Source: Climacteris rufus
Taxonomy: Eukaryota > Chordata > Aves > Passeriformes > Climacteridae
Direction of reading: 5' to 3'
Length of the DNA: 64,000 nt
Assembly (NCBI GenBank): GCA_013398175.1
Contig: VZRZ01007765.1
Span: 609,166 to 673,165, forward strand
The notes beneath the pieces are model-generated. The model was not told the DNA's origin, did no database searches, and was given only the letters and a program-made list of their open reading frames with translations. The stretch's first letter is position 1. Each line of letters starts with the position of its first letter. Positions 23,111 to 36,900 of the stretch are shown here, one piece after another. Made by a program: the position numbers and the translations under genes.

Positions 23111-26100
23111 ACCACAAAGCCAAGCTTCTCCAGATTCCTGTTGGAGAGAGAACAGGAAAAGTGGGTTTTGAGCTAGTGCTCTGTGCTGCAATGAGGCTGA
23201 GCCTTTCTCAGAGCTCCCATGGAAACTGCTCATGTTCCCTGGCTTGTAAGACTCAAAGACAGTAATACTGCTAGCAGGCTGCATCTTACCCAGCAGAGAC
23301 CTTTTTAAATCCTTTGTTCCAGATCAAGCACATATGGTCCCAAGCTCTGTACATCAACCCATGGCACCTCTGAGAAGGAAATAATCCTGTAATTGCTTCC
23401 AACACATGGGCAGTGCCACTTTGGAACATCATCCTGCCATTAGCAAATAAAAGCTAAATACCTAAGAAGAAGTAAAAGCTACAGACAGGACAAAGCCTGC
23501 CTATATAACAAATCCATAGCTTTTCTGGGTATTTGGTGCATCAGTATCCTAATAATTCTGTTATAGTCTAATGACCAGTTCTCAATTTAATGGCATTAGA
23601 GTTGCAGATCTAAAACACTTACTATGACTCAGAACTTGCTATATTATACTTCTGTCCCATAGTTTATATAAGGAGATCATAACGTCCTCTGGCACCATAA
23701 ATAACCATGCCTCTCCAGCAGCAGAGCCAGGCACAATGGACAAAATCATCAAAATTGCTAACCAAACAAGCAGAAGAAGTTATTAAAGAGCGCTTAGGCT
23801 TCCACATGTTTATTTTCAATGATTTCCACTGCGAGCACTGCCTTAGCTCTCCCAAAGAGCCAGGACACTGATTGTGCTCTCATTAAACAATGCCCTGTCA
23901 TCAAGCCGAGACGCTGGATAAAATGCATGATTATTAATCCCTTCAACGTAATTATAGATGACAAGAAAGAAAGGAGACCGCACCAGTGGAATGACTTTGC
24001 TCACAAGAAGAGAGAACAAACAAGTATGATTGCAGATGTTATAAATGTTTCTAATTCAACTAAGCTGTAATTTTTTGTTTTTCCAAGTAGCATCCATTGG
24101 GTTTTGCCAACAGTTGTGAACATACACTATTTGGTCAGTAAGGTTGGAATTCTACTAAGTATAGAAGGAAGCAGTGTTTTTATTAAAAATAAAATTAATG
24201 AGCCTTTACTTCATTGACAAAATTAGTTTTTGCTTCGACAAAATGACAAACCTTCAGTCAGAGCCTGGCTGATAATCTGGTGACCCAGCTCCACTGTATG
24301 GTTTCCATGCACATTTTATAAAACCATGGATGTGCCTTTGGCTGTCTTTCATTACTGTGAGTGGAGAAGCCAGGAGCAGACATGGCGGATGATGTGTTGA
24401 TGACCAGGACAACAATTTCCAGCTGAAAAGAGAAGGAAGTGGCCTGATAAGAAAAAAATGTTCTCTCTTCTCTTTTCAAGAGGCTGTGAAGACACCACGT
24501 GTGAAGAGAGGCTCAGCTATGGACTTCTTGAAGGAGAAGGAGGGATGCAATGACAACCCCTGATTTCTTATGCTGTCTACAGCAAAGAGTCAGAGGTTCA
24601 GAGATCATTTACAAAGCTTGTATGACTTACTGGACTGCTGAGTACAGGATGAGGTGACGTGTGTCTGGCAAAAGATATTCCTGAGCTACAGAAGAGGTGT
24701 CAGGTGAGTAGGGGAATGGGCAGAGGAGCAGGGCTCCAGCAGAACTGTGATAAATGAGTTACAAGACAGGAGCAGGAGCTGCGGGAACACGTGAAGGTTT
24801 GCAGCTATGGAGCCCTCGCTCCACAAGAATTGATACCAGATGAGTCAGCTGTACAAATCTGATACAGATCACACTATGGGCATGTGACTGCTTCTACCAA
24901 ATTAGATACAGCACATGATGTGAGCCTGTGCCAACTTCACTCAGGCTGTTGAAAGGCAAACAATAAGGATGAAGAGCCTTAAAGACAGCATGGAACAGTC
25001 AACCAGTACCTATTCAAACAGGGATCTTCTCCTCGGACTTACTCCTCCCAAATGGTGAACAAGCTTAAGCCCATGGTGGTGGGATATACTGGAACAGTGC
25101 TTTGCATCACAGGGCCATGACATTTTCCATTTGGTAGCTGGAAAAACAAAGCCAGATGAGCCAGTGACAGCAGTCAGTGCCACACCACGCAAAGGCAGAG
25201 GGGACGTGGCACACTCCCAGAGCACAGGGGCTCTATTCTAGCAGCTGGGAACAGAGAGAAAGGGGGATAATTCCTGAGACCCAAGACAGCAGATGGTGTT
25301 TAAAAGTTTGACTTTCTCACGGGCTTGATGTAGAATATAGGTCTAAAACTCAGACTATACTGCTTGCAGCATCCCAGGAACTCTGATTTGCAAAGCTCTG
25401 AAGAAACCCAAAACAACACACACTCAAAAAAAACCCCAAACCAGCAACCAAGATGTCAAACCCAAACCTTCTGTGAATTCATTCAAGGCTATTTTTCATT
25501 TTACTTATCACTGCCACCAACATTTTGCTTAGTCTTGAAGAAAACGTTGTCATTCCACAGTCAGATGTTTTTACATGTACATCCATCATTGCCTGATATA
25601 TCCTGACCTTAGATGAAACTTATGTTTTCTAAATTGCACTTTTATGTTGAGCAAGCCCTTAGGCTACACTGTTAAAAGTTTACATTGAAAAATCATTTAT
25701 AATTGGTTTGTTTGAGTTTGCCTGCTTTGCCTGCTGCAAAGTCACCAGAAAGGGCAATATTAATTAGCAATGGCTTACATATAGTCTAGACAACAAAAAG
25801 TAAATGATTTTACCTTTTTTAAAAACTTAAAGCATCTTACCAGTTCTAACAAATGAATTTGATATAAATTACATTTAAGGAAAAAAATTGCAGTATAATT
25901 TACAACCAAGCTGCTCCATTTGAATAACTTATTTTTTCTTGAAATATTTTCAGGATATACACACATTGCTCGAATAAAAATATGTATATTGTGAAATTGA
26001 GACAGACAACAAAAATTTTAATTTATTCCATTTGTTATGCAAAAGCTTGGTTGGAGAATTAAACAATAAATTTCAGTTTATTGCATAATGTCCTAAGTTT

Positions 26101-28600
26101 CACTATAAAAGACTTGTTTTCATTTTGGGTACATAATGATGACAATTGCACAGAGTTTTTAAATAGTGCACACAACAAAAAACTTTCCAGAGCTCTAGCA
26201 AACCCTTCGCTGCACATATTGTTTTAGTAAAATTAAGCAGGCAGTTCGTCTACTTTAGACACTGAGGATTGAGCTTTTCATTCCAAACACCCTCTCCAAG
26301 TGCCTGACATAACTTTGCAAAGCCTTATTAAACATGAATTAATGAATCATTGGAGCTGATTTTATTTATTCACAATGTCACTGCAAAGAGACAGAGGAGT
26401 TTTGGATCATGGCACTTTGCAGCAGTTGATGTTATTTTAGTTCATAATTGGTGGTGACAAACCACAAAACACTTAGAGCATTTGGTTAATGCCAAGAAAA
26501 TATAATAGCAGGCACAGAATTTATCTTACATCTACCTTTATTTGGAAGCAGATTGTTTTGTCATCCTTGAGGAGATTGACAACAGATCCCAATTTCTGTA
26601 TTGGTTCGGACCATAACTCGCTGCCTGCCCGGCCCACATGTGTTGCAGTTTATCCTGCTGTCACCTGATACCCTGGAGGTCAGCGTGGCGGGGGGCACGG
26701 AGGAAGAACTGACAATACAAAAATGACTGCGAGCAAAAGGCATTCTTTGGGGCTGATTCTGATCTCAGAGCAACCAAAGATCAGCATGTATTTAAACAGA
26801 TAGGGTTACTTTAAATAAATGTACAGTAGCAAAAATTCCAGGAAACCCTAAGGCAAACTGGAAAAAATAATCTGCTCTGTTTCCTTGTAGTCCTTTCCTA
26901 TTTTGTATTGGAAAAAGACAAAGAAGTGGGGGTTTTTTTCCCAACACACTGAACAGCTGAAATGAGGAAAGGAGGGAGGACTAACATGCTTCTACCGCAG
27001 GGCTTTGCTCAGCCCTAAGACAACCTCTAACTCAGGAGACATTCCCTTCTTTCATCTCGCCCATTTTTCACTGACAAAGGCAACAAACTGTAGGCAAAGA
27101 CAAGAAATGTAAAGCTCCATCCTTGAGCTGTTTCTTGATCCTTTTCCTATTTTTACTTTCCATCTTCTATTCCTTTACAGACCCATCCTTCGCCAGCAGC
27201 TCTAGGCACATATTTTTTGAAGTAAATGAAGCTGATTGAGATTTTGCTGGCCCAGGTTAAACACAGATTCATGTCATGAAAGCCAGAGGAGCAGTATCAA
27301 TATCAAACCGGTGTGAACAAAAGTAGAATCAGACCCAATGGTATAAAGGTATGGAAACATATATGTCCCAGGTGCCTTTTATTCACATCATTTTAATGTT
27401 AATGAGGTGCCATTGGCTTCAGAGGAATGGTTCCTACCTTACAGAAGTAGAAGTAATTGGAGATGCCAACAGCGCATGTGTTGTTTGGCACATGCTGCTC
27501 CCTGTGCAGCACAGGAGCAGAAATGCCAGGAATGCCTTTCCCTGCCTGACCCTGCCTGAGCCCTCTCCCCTGCTCCCAGCTGAGGCTATTCTTGCCCACC
27601 TGCTCTGGCAAGAGGCTCCCACACATGTGCCTGGCATCAAGCAAGCCACGGGGGTCTCCCCATCCTCTGGCACCACGCTCTGGTAGGTGGCTGAGGAACA
27701 GTGACTGGCCCCGTGGCACAGCCCCTGTTTCCACGCACAACACATTTCCCTGTGAATCAGCCTCAGGGGCTTATTTGTACCTAGTCTTGCTGCCAGGTTA
27801 AAGAGCAGTTACCACAGGCAGAAGGAAAGAAATATTTTACAGGTTTGTAATTCATTAAAGCACTGGACCTGTTCCAATATGAGTCTGCTGTTGGGTAGGA
27901 GAGAAGACATGTTCAGACTGTGGTCTACAACAACACACTTGTAGTATTTGTGAACATTTCTAGTGACTGAAACTATTTTCTGGGTGTTCTACCTGTGCCA
28001 AGAGACTCAGCACACAAATTCAAGGTAATGCCCTTTTGCTTGCATGATTCAGACCTGTGTCATTTCAAGTTTTAATGGTAGATTTAAGAGGGTCACTTCA
28101 ACTGTGCACTATAAAACAAACACTCCTGAAACAAAAAAATTCCAGCATAGTACAAACAACAAAATCACCTTAAATCTCTCAGGTGCCTTATACTTAAGTG
28201 ATTCCTGTGCATGTGAAGGAAAACACTTCAAGGATCTTTTTACTGGTATTATAGTCACACATTTACCTGGTTGGAGGAAAGAGTTCTTGTCTTTTCTCTT
28301 TTACAAAACTTGGAAAAGAGAATTTACAAGACTTCAGAGTCTTTGGCCATGATCCAGAAATCAGTACATTTCTTCCTATTAATCAGAAATGAAAAGTTTA
28401 AGTAGAAGTCAGTAAAGTTGTGTCCTCTGACAAAACTGATGACCATCTTGCAGGTTTTGACACCATTGAGTTTGCATGTCAACCTCAGACACATGTTACT
28501 TTCCATAACAGATCTAATCAAGTTCTCTCACAATAGAAATAAAAACCTTTCTGTTTTTAAAATTCACAGAAAGCTTACAATTCCTCCTCTGTTTTCAAGA
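23111..28600. other. non-coding sequence, no gene seen
   Basis: The longest frames, 111-114 codons at 27351-27745, lie on both strands of a GC-rich patch and match nothing I know. The 23.78-24.08 kb part and the AT-rich 25.98-26.36 kb part are complex, repeat-free and carry many TAAT cores, so they are worth checking for conservation. I see no mobile element remnants. Confidence 0.65.
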
Positions 28601-28607
28601 GGGGAAA

Positions 28608-28632
28608 ACATATGTGTGACACACACATATGT
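28608..28632. repeat. 11-bp inverted repeat, 3-base loop
   Basis: Arms ACATATGTGTG (28608-28618) and CACACATATGT (28622-28632) are perfect reverse complements. The arms are CA/TG-rich, so this may be a rearranged microsatellite and not a protein site. An A-rich run follows to about 28659. Confidence 0.85.
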
Positions 28633-28659
28633 GTGAAAAAAAATCAGAAAAAAAAAAAA

Positions 28660-31600
28660 GGTGTGTGCAAAGATCCACAAAATGCATGCAGATTCAAAAT
28701 TATTACATGTTCTAACTTTCCTTCCAGTTCTTTACATGATACAGTCAGAATATCCCTCCAATTCATCCAGTGTCAATTTGTACACACTTATTCAGTGATT
28801 TGTAGAACTTATCACCAATAATTACACTCAACAGTGAATGTGTGTTTCAGAATAATAGCCAAATTATTATTCTAAAAGATAGAAAGGTTGAAGCTAAAGT
28901 AAATTTAAAAAAAGCTAAAGCTAAATAAAACAAAAAATATATTCTCTTGCTTTGCCTAGGATGTAGCTAAATGCACAGAGAGTAGAAATAAGTCTCCCAG
29001 GAATGTATCAAACCAAGCAACATAAATGCAGCCTCAATGCACAGAGAGTCAGCAGCAGTGCTGCCAACCTCCAAAAGTCACAAGTCAGAAATGATGTCTT
29101 AGAAAACCATGAGATGTTAAAGCTCAATGAATGTAAAGGTTCATTGTGTCTGTTTGTGAAGTTTGTATTTGAAATTTACACTCAGAAGCTTTTCCCTTTC
29201 CCTCTGAAGCCTGAAAAAAATTGAGTAATAGCTAAGCTTCTCGTGTGACTCTAGGAGCTGAGTTCAAACATAGAAAGCTTGGATGAGCAAACTCAACAAT
29301 TCCAAGAGACAAAAATTAAATAGGACACAGACCCCACATCATCATGGCTGGAAAGACCCTGTGGACCTCACAAGAAATGATCCAATGGGATCAAGTGCCA
29401 GTGTGGGGCCAGCCGTGCCAAATCACACAGTCACAGGAAGGCTGGTGTTCTCAGTCCTGGTCTTGGGGTCACACAGCTACTTCTGGTTCAGAAAATTTGG
29501 GCAAGTCTCTTCTGGGAAAATGGAAAAGAAGAGAAACTTAAAAGTCAAACACTCATTCTGAAGAATGATGGTCATGAAGTCAGTACTTCACTTTATGTGA
29601 CAATAACTACATTGGCTGAACAGAGGTGACTCTCAGATGGGAACAGGCAAAGGAACCTGAGAGCATTAGCACTGGCTGAGACCAGCATAGCCAGAGGGTC
29701 CAGTCAGGATGTGCCTCTTATTCCCAGGGGCCATCCAGGCAGGGCACAGCATCCCTTAGGAGGCTGTGAAATCCCCATTTATGGAGGTTTCCATGGCTCC
29801 ACTGGCTCAAGCTCTGAGCAGCTTGGTCTGGTGTACCTTTCTACTCCAAAAGGAGCAGTTCTGCCAAGGTGTCTTCCATTGTGAGTTACACTCTGATTAT
29901 GTATTGTAACAATAATTACCCTGACTGAGAAAAAACCATCATCCTCTACCATGTTTCACAAGACAAAGTATAAATAAACAAACCCAAACACAAGCAAATA
30001 TAGACAGAAAATTAGAGCTCACATATTAAAACCTTTTTGCCACTCAAGGGACAACTTTTTAGGCAGCATTTTCATGAAGAAATCATTGTCCCTGTCTCCA
30101 TGCCCACCCAGGTGCCCCTCTCTCTGCAACACCTCACAGCCTGCAGGTTGCTGCCCTGCAGATGGTTTCCATGCTGCAGCTCAGCTCACACTCTCTCACA
30201 CCCATGTCAGGATACACCACCCAGTGACGAAATCTGCTGTCATCAAATGCCACCACAAAACCCCAAGCCAAAGCAAGGCAGGACTTCACTCCCATTATGG
30301 GTAGGAAGCCCTTCATGCCCCCTTAGAATGAGTTAGGACCTCCAGTCTCAAGCAAAGCCTGTAACAGTGAGTCTCTTTGGTGAGATAATGCCCTAAAATT
30401 CCAGCCTCCACCACCAGCAATACACACACTACTGGAGTTTCTCAGGTTACAGTCAGATGGAAGCTCCTGACAGCCTCTCATTGCAATGCCCTGGAACAGA
30501 AGAGCTGAGAGTGTTTAAAAACAGCCAGTCTTTCCCGTCACCAGATCCATAGGGTATGCCAGCAAGTCACTCAGCAGCTCCCAGCAGCAGATAGACAATA
30601 AATAAATACAGATGTAACTATAAAGAATAAAACAAATTTTAATTTCTACTTTAGGAGCCAGGGGAAATGGCTTACTGGCCAGTAGAGTTATGCAACAATT
30701 GACATCCTTTCAAGTTGCAAATTATAAGATGGCACAACCACAACCATAAATATGTTCCTTTCGTACTGAAAATAAGCTTTGCTTTCAATTAAGCAGTTGT
30801 TAAAAGTATGTCTCTTTTTAAAGAACTGGCTTATGATATGGGATATTTCTTCCTTGGCATTTTTAGTACATAGGAGCTTAAATTTAGGTTACAAAACAGC
30901 CAGCCTGAGGTTTTCCCAGACCTTCAAATCCTGGACAATTTCCATGGAACTCACAGGTTGCTTAGTGCTTTGAAAACTGGACCACTTTGAATTTTAGCAA
31001 CCTAATTTCCAGGTACCATTCCTGACAATCCCAAACTAATAAGTTTCAGAAAACAGTAGTTTTCCTTAAATACAGACAATTATAGACAAAATTTTGTGGA
31101 ATCAGATAGACAGCCAAAAGTCTGAAGTGCTTTTTCAGTAGAACTTCAACAAACTGTATAGGGAAGAAGCACCAGCTATCAGAGTTTTTAAAAACACAGA
31201 TCATCATCATGCTTTTCCTTCTCTCCAAATGGAATTCTGAAATGTCATCAGTTTAAAGTTTCAGATGAGAAGATATTTTTATCCATTTAAGAAAAAAATC
31301 CATTTCCCATGCATTAGATTCATGTAAAACTCTAATGTTAGAGGCTATGTCCATCCTGCTCACTGATATAAATTGTACCCTGACAATCCCAGTGATAGGA
31401 TTGGAAGTGGGTTGAGCACCACAGCATCTCAAAGGACGGCTCCTCAGTGCTACTCCTGCAGATAAGATATAATTTGTGCTCCCCTCAGGCACCAAAGGCA
31501 ATGTACCAGTGCCATAATCTTCTGAGTATCCCAACATTTACAAATAATTGTAAAGACCTGCTAATATGGTTTAGTTCAGCAACTCTTCACAGTCCTGAGT

Positions 31601-32449
31601 GCTGACAGAAATGACAACTAAGAGAGTATTGAACAGCCTTTAGGATGTCTTGAAGGAGAAGGTTTATGAAGCAGTTATTCCAAGGAACAAGTCGTGAGAA
31701 GCACGTTGAACATTTCCTAGTTGTGGCCTCTCCAGCCCCATATTTTGTTTGTAGACTGTACAAAAGGCAGTGTTTTGGGTTTTTATAAAACTCCCTAACA
31801 GACGGTACAAGAAATACGATGGCGAAGTTACCGCACAGTCATAAATGTGTTGTTTGTTTACTCATGTTCAAATTTCGTTAGTAAACTGATATGTACATTG
31901 AATAAAGGAAGATTCAGTGAAATTGTGTGTGTATCTGAACAAAATGACTTCTCAAATTTTCTCACCTGCTCATTCATGCCTTCTGAACATTTCTACAACC
32001 CTGAATAAAGTTTGTCTGAAATAAGGTACTAATATAAGGTATTAAAATAAGATATTAATAACTAAGAAATATGTTACTCTCCTGCAGTATTTAGCCCTGT
32101 TCTTCCCACCCTCCAAAAACAACATATAATTTCCCTTGTAGCCACAAATTTAGTTGAACTAACACTCATGAGATGAAACAAGTCAAGGCACAGGTATATT
32201 TTAAATGTACTTAAACATGGGGATAGAGAAAAGAACACGGCAAAATTTAATCAGTATTAATAAAACAGACTTTCTGACAGACTGGGTGAGTAGTAGTTCC
32301 TGAGCTCCAACATACACGGCCTCAAGGGTGTCTGGTCCCAGCTCCTGGCTCTCAGCAGTCACATGCAAGGCAGGTGGCAGCGACCTTCTTAATAGGATTT
32401 TTTTAAAGTTTCAAGGGGCTAGAGAGTCCTATAGGACAAATTAAGGAGT
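28660..32449. other. non-coding sequence, no gene seen
   Basis: Frames reach at most 99 codons (30037-30336 plus). No domain, splice pair or retroposon body is recognisable. A 14-base string, AATGCACAGAGAGT, occurs at 28970-28983 and again at 29036-29049, too short to assign to a family. AGCTAAA motifs cluster at about 28891-28926. Confidence 0.65.
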
Positions 32450-32498
32450 TTGATAGAAGTATTAGAATAGCAGTTGATAGAAGTATTTAGAATAGCAA
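32450..32498. repeat. 24/25-bp tandem duplication
   Basis: Copy one (32450-32473) and copy two (32474-32498) share TTGATAGAAGTATT and AGAATAGCA. Copy two has one extra T, and the last base differs. This is a recent-looking local duplication. Confidence 0.92.
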
Positions 32499-32568
32499 CT
32501 AGTACAGGGAAGACTGTTTACACCAATGGAACAAATAACACTGAAGCCAGAACTGGTGAAGGTCTGAC

Positions 32569-32593
32569 AAAAAAAAAAAAACAGAAAAAAAAA
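32569..32593. repeat. interrupted poly(A) tract
   Basis: A run of A broken by a single CAG. No retroposon body is recognisable upstream, so I do not call it a retrocopy tail. Confidence 0.8.
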
Positions 32594-32864
32594 TCCAGAT
32601 AAATTGACTCAGATGTCCCCTGTATTACTTGCACTGTGATCAAGGGAAAAAAATTTTGGTGTCGGCTTGAGATGACATTTTGTCCCATTCTCCCTTGTGT
32701 CAGAGGCAGGGTGTGCAGTGCCTCCTGATCCTGCAGCAGAGCCCTGGGTCTCCACCTCCCTCACCATGCTGGGCTGTGCAGTGAGAAGTTATTTGGTACC
32801 AGTTTCTGCCAGTGAAATGCACAGGAAGGCGTTCCAGCACGAGTGCCCAGAGTCATCATGAAGG
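32594..32864. other. short spacer, no gene seen
   Basis: Mixed-composition sequence containing part of a 78-codon minus-strand frame (32761-32997) that also runs across the neighbouring inverted repeat and has no recognisable domain. Confidence 0.6.
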
Positions 32865-32893
32865 CCTGGACATCCCTGCCAGGGATGTCCAGG
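32865..32893. repeat. 14-bp perfect inverted repeat, 1-base centre
   Basis: Arms CCTGGACATCCCTG (32865-32878) and CAGGGATGTCCAGG (32880-32893) are exact reverse complements around a single C. It could form a tight cruciform or bind a dimeric factor. GGACATCCCTGCCAGG also loosely recalls a p53-family element, but the half sites do not fit RRRCWWGYYY well. Confidence 0.9.
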
Positions 32894-33828
32894 GTATTGA
32901 AGGTCAAATTCTCTGTGGAGTTGTGACCACTGGTGACAACACTTCCTAGATATCTCAGCAGGAAAGCAGTTGTAATTTTTGTACTAAGAAGGCACAATTA
33001 AAGCTTCCATTCATTCAATTTTACTCTTGAAGTTGGAAAGGAGGAGTTAGGGGGATAAATAATCATTAACTTTCTGGTTTGATACATATTTCTTTTAGAT
33101 GATTCTGCCTTTGCCTCAACTATCCCATCCACTAAATGATGTTACCATCAAGTTCATCCTTCACATGAGCATCTTAAAAGTAAATCTATAAAAACTGTTA
33201 AACACTTAAACCACAATGTTTAAATATCAGAGAGAGGTGGGAAGCTTGTACATTGCCTAAAAGAAACCAGAAAAAAAGAAATCAAAAGCTATGGGTTTAA
33301 GGGGTTTCTTTTTCTAATTATCACTATGAATACATTCATCTTTGTTAAAAATGTCACTTTATATCCTTACATTAAATTTACTAGACTTTTGAATATAATG
33401 CATATTTCTGAAAAAAATGCACGCTGCCAAAACCAAATGAGAGTTAACTAAGAGACAGTTACCCATATTTTATTCTTCTGGAAGTGGAAAATCCAAGCAC
33501 ATAAATCAAAATGACCCTAAAGCAGTGACCAGCATGCCCTAAGCAGATCAACAGTGGTTTCATTGACCTCCAGACTCATACAGGGTCATATTTTCACACA
33601 GATGAACTGGTCTTGAACTGCTTTGCCATTGCATTGTGCACAAAGAGACCCCCAGCCACAAAGTGTCTCTGCTTTCTGTTAGGGTAACCTGGATCACTTC
33701 CCAAAACAAAAAAAAAAATCAAAGCCACATTCCATTTTAGAAAGTGTTTCTCTGTCCTTCCTGGATCCCTTTCTTTTAATCTTGATTTCATAAATACATT
33801 TGCATTAATTTACTGCTATTAATGCTCT
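32894..33828. other. non-coding AT-rich sequence, no gene seen
   Basis: Only one small minus-strand frame of 65 codons at 33594-33791, which crosses an A run at 33708-33719. No repeats are recognisable. Confidence 0.65.
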
Positions 33829-33945
33829 TTAAAAAAAAAAATAAATAAACCCCTCAAACAAACAAACAATAACAAAAAAGAAAAAAAAGAAAAGAAACAA
33901 AACAAAACAAAAAATCCCCAAAAAACAAAGAAACACCGAAATCGC
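33829..33945. repeat. A-rich low-complexity tract
   Basis: About 115 bases composed mainly of A with scattered C and G, including AAAC, AAAAC and AAAAG units. It could be an expanded microsatellite or the decayed tail of a lost retroposon. No element body can be seen on either side. Confidence 0.9.
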
Positions 33946-36900
33946 ACAAAACCAACCCTCAGAATTTGTTAGAACAGCATTTCCTGTTTCTGAAGATTTT
34001 TCCAGGGCACTTTTTCACTCTGGTGATACTCCAACTATTCAATTAGTACAAAAGCTCTGGGCAGCTCCTTTCAAAGTTGTAGGCTTTCCTTCTAGTAGAC
34101 ATGCACGTAAGTGTCCCTTACATCAGAGCAGTATTTCACAAATATTAATGTGGAAACCTTGCAGTTTTCCTGCTTGGCGGGAGGGAGCACTGAGGTACTG
34201 ACTATAAACAAGAGGTTCAGCCCTCTGCTGAAGGACACCACAAAGTTTACATGCCATTAGAGTTTTCTAAATATACTTGTGTAATGTTCAACCAGTGGGT
34301 GAGCCTTGTTTGTGTCCCAGCATCAGATGGCATCCAAGACTCTCGCTGGCTCTTGGCACAGGATGAATTTTGTCAAAAACAGAGCATGCCATGGCTGGCT
34401 ACATAGAACATCTGTGGCACAGGCAGGAGCTGAATCCAAACCAGCTAACTCCCAGTTTAATGCTTTAATCACAAACTCTGCTCCTTGATATCCTGTAGCA
34501 TCCCTCTCCACATTTTGGGAGTGCTCCCGGGGCAAGATGGAGAAACAGCAAGTGAGAGCAGGAATAGACAGAAATGGGAGGCTGTGTAGGATAGGTTACT
34601 TCTTGTAGAGTTGGGTTCTCATCCTTACCCTAGGATTTTATAAAATAGTTATGGAATGACTACTGTAACAAAACTGCAAAAAACAGAGGCAAAGTTTTTC
34701 CTCTTTCATTTCCTCCACGTTTTGTTTCTAATTTCAGTGCCACCATTCATATTAATGAAAAATGCACAATGTTTTTGTTGCCTTCTTTTTTTGCAATGGA
34801 AGTGATTTCTCTCTGTCAAAATCAATCATCATATCAGTTTTAATCAGATAAAGCTTTTGGCTTCTACTATCTAAATTGCCCTTCCCACAGTACCTAAGAC
34901 AAGCATCAGTGCTCTGTCACAAAATAAATGTGTTGATATTTGATAGCTCATTTGAACACGATGGTATTTACATCTTAGTTGGTTAGATTTTCATTTAACA
35001 CAAGTTATGGGTTCACATTGAAAATAAAAACAATACTTCTCTGTTCCTCTTGCCATTCATGTCTACTTTTGTTTCAGCCTAAAATAACACATTGCTGGAG
35101 GGTATTTTCTTAACACTGCCAAGCCTGAATGCAAGCCCTGTGGAAAATGTTTGTGTTGGGCTTGCCATGGTCCAGGCTAATAACAACGTGATGATGTATA
35201 GGTGAATTCCTGCTCCTCAAGTCCTCTGTGACATACGGATTAGGTCTGCCCTTATCTTCTAAGACATCTGGATGAGTGTCTGGGTTTTAATTTCACAATG
35301 AAATCACTGGGGACTAGAGTTATGTTATGTGCTTATGAACAAAGTGGAATATCCCTGGTAAGGGCAAGAGTGGATTACCTTAGATAACTCTACTTAAACC
35401 ACAGAACATTTGAGAATGTTGAAGAAAGGAAAGAAGGTCCACCAATAAAAACAAACACAGGCTTAAATTTGTGTTCTGTGTACTAAACATTTTAAAGCTC
35501 CTGGAGGTTGAAATATGACCACATGTAAATGGACTGATAAAGCTAAGGCAACTCTTGAAAGACCAGATCAGGCTTCCCAGGACAACTACCACAGTAAATC
35601 CTAATGGCATGCATAAATCATTTGAAGACACATTTATTCAGAAGATGCCACTTTAAAGTCAAAATACCCTGCTTTAATCACCAGAAATAGTATGTGCATG
35701 CTAACATTTGCAGAAAATGCTCTAGGGCAACATGAAATTAGTATCTTAAAATTCCTAAATATATGCTTTTCCTAAGATGAAGATTTTTATCTATTTATGC
35801 CCATAAAACTGTCAGGAAAAAAAAGACCTGTGAGAGCATAAAAGGGTCAGTCCTGCTGACTGCAGCCCAGCCACGGACAACATTAAAAACATCAAAGTTC
35901 ATATGATGTTCATGGTTGAGCTCTGAGTGTTGCAGAGCAGAATAATCAGCTTGCCAGAGCCAAATCCTGTGATCCCAGACTATTGCAGCTTCCCAGCAGC
36001 CCTGAGACTCTATTCCCTTTTTCCAGCCTTTATAGACATTTCCTCCACACTCTCAGCCACTAGTCAGGCTATAATCCCAAGGGTCCAAGCCTACCTTGCT
36101 TACTTATCATGCTAATGTCTGTTGGGGTCTGCAAGGCATCCCACACTCAGCAACCCAGAGAAGGGCTCTTCCACTGCCCGTATTCAGAAACACGGGAGAA
36201 GCAGGAGGGAATCAGACCAAAAGCCTGAAGGATCCAGGCTCATATTCCAGAATTGCTGCAAATGGTTCCCTACCTGCTTGTGCATTTAAGCTGCAGAAGT
36301 GCTGAACCCTTGAAATGCAGAAGAAATGAAGACACAAACAATGGCATTGAGAGGAAAACAAACAAAATCCCATTTTGTTTAGCATATTAACTACCTGTCT
36401 TCTAATTTGCCTATTAAGTTAAAAGCAACCCAGACATAGTGAAAGCTTTTAGTAAACCACAGAGATTAATATATACTTAGGAAGGCTTCTGTTAATACAG
36501 TATTAGTTAATAAATGTGCAACCAGCAATTCCATTTTAAATAAGTAACAATATAACCTGTGAAAGTTGTTGATTTTTTTTCCTCAAATATTTATAAAAAA
36601 TACATCAGGTTTCACTGAAAACCATGGAAAAACTTTTATTGACTTTGGTGGAGTTGAGATTTCACCCAATTGCTTTTCAATTTCCATAGCTGCAATCAAA
36701 TAAAACATTTTCCTCCTCATTTAAATACTCTACTCACAGTTTCTCTGCCTAGATAGGAAAATATCTTTAAAATTAAGTGTCTGTGCTGTTCCCAGATAGA
36801 CTATTTAGGCTAATCCAGTCATGAAAAGAGCTAAATGAGGTGTCGAGCTTTCTTTTTGATCCTCAGTTTAACAAGAGTTTTAATCAGTAATAGATCTAAC

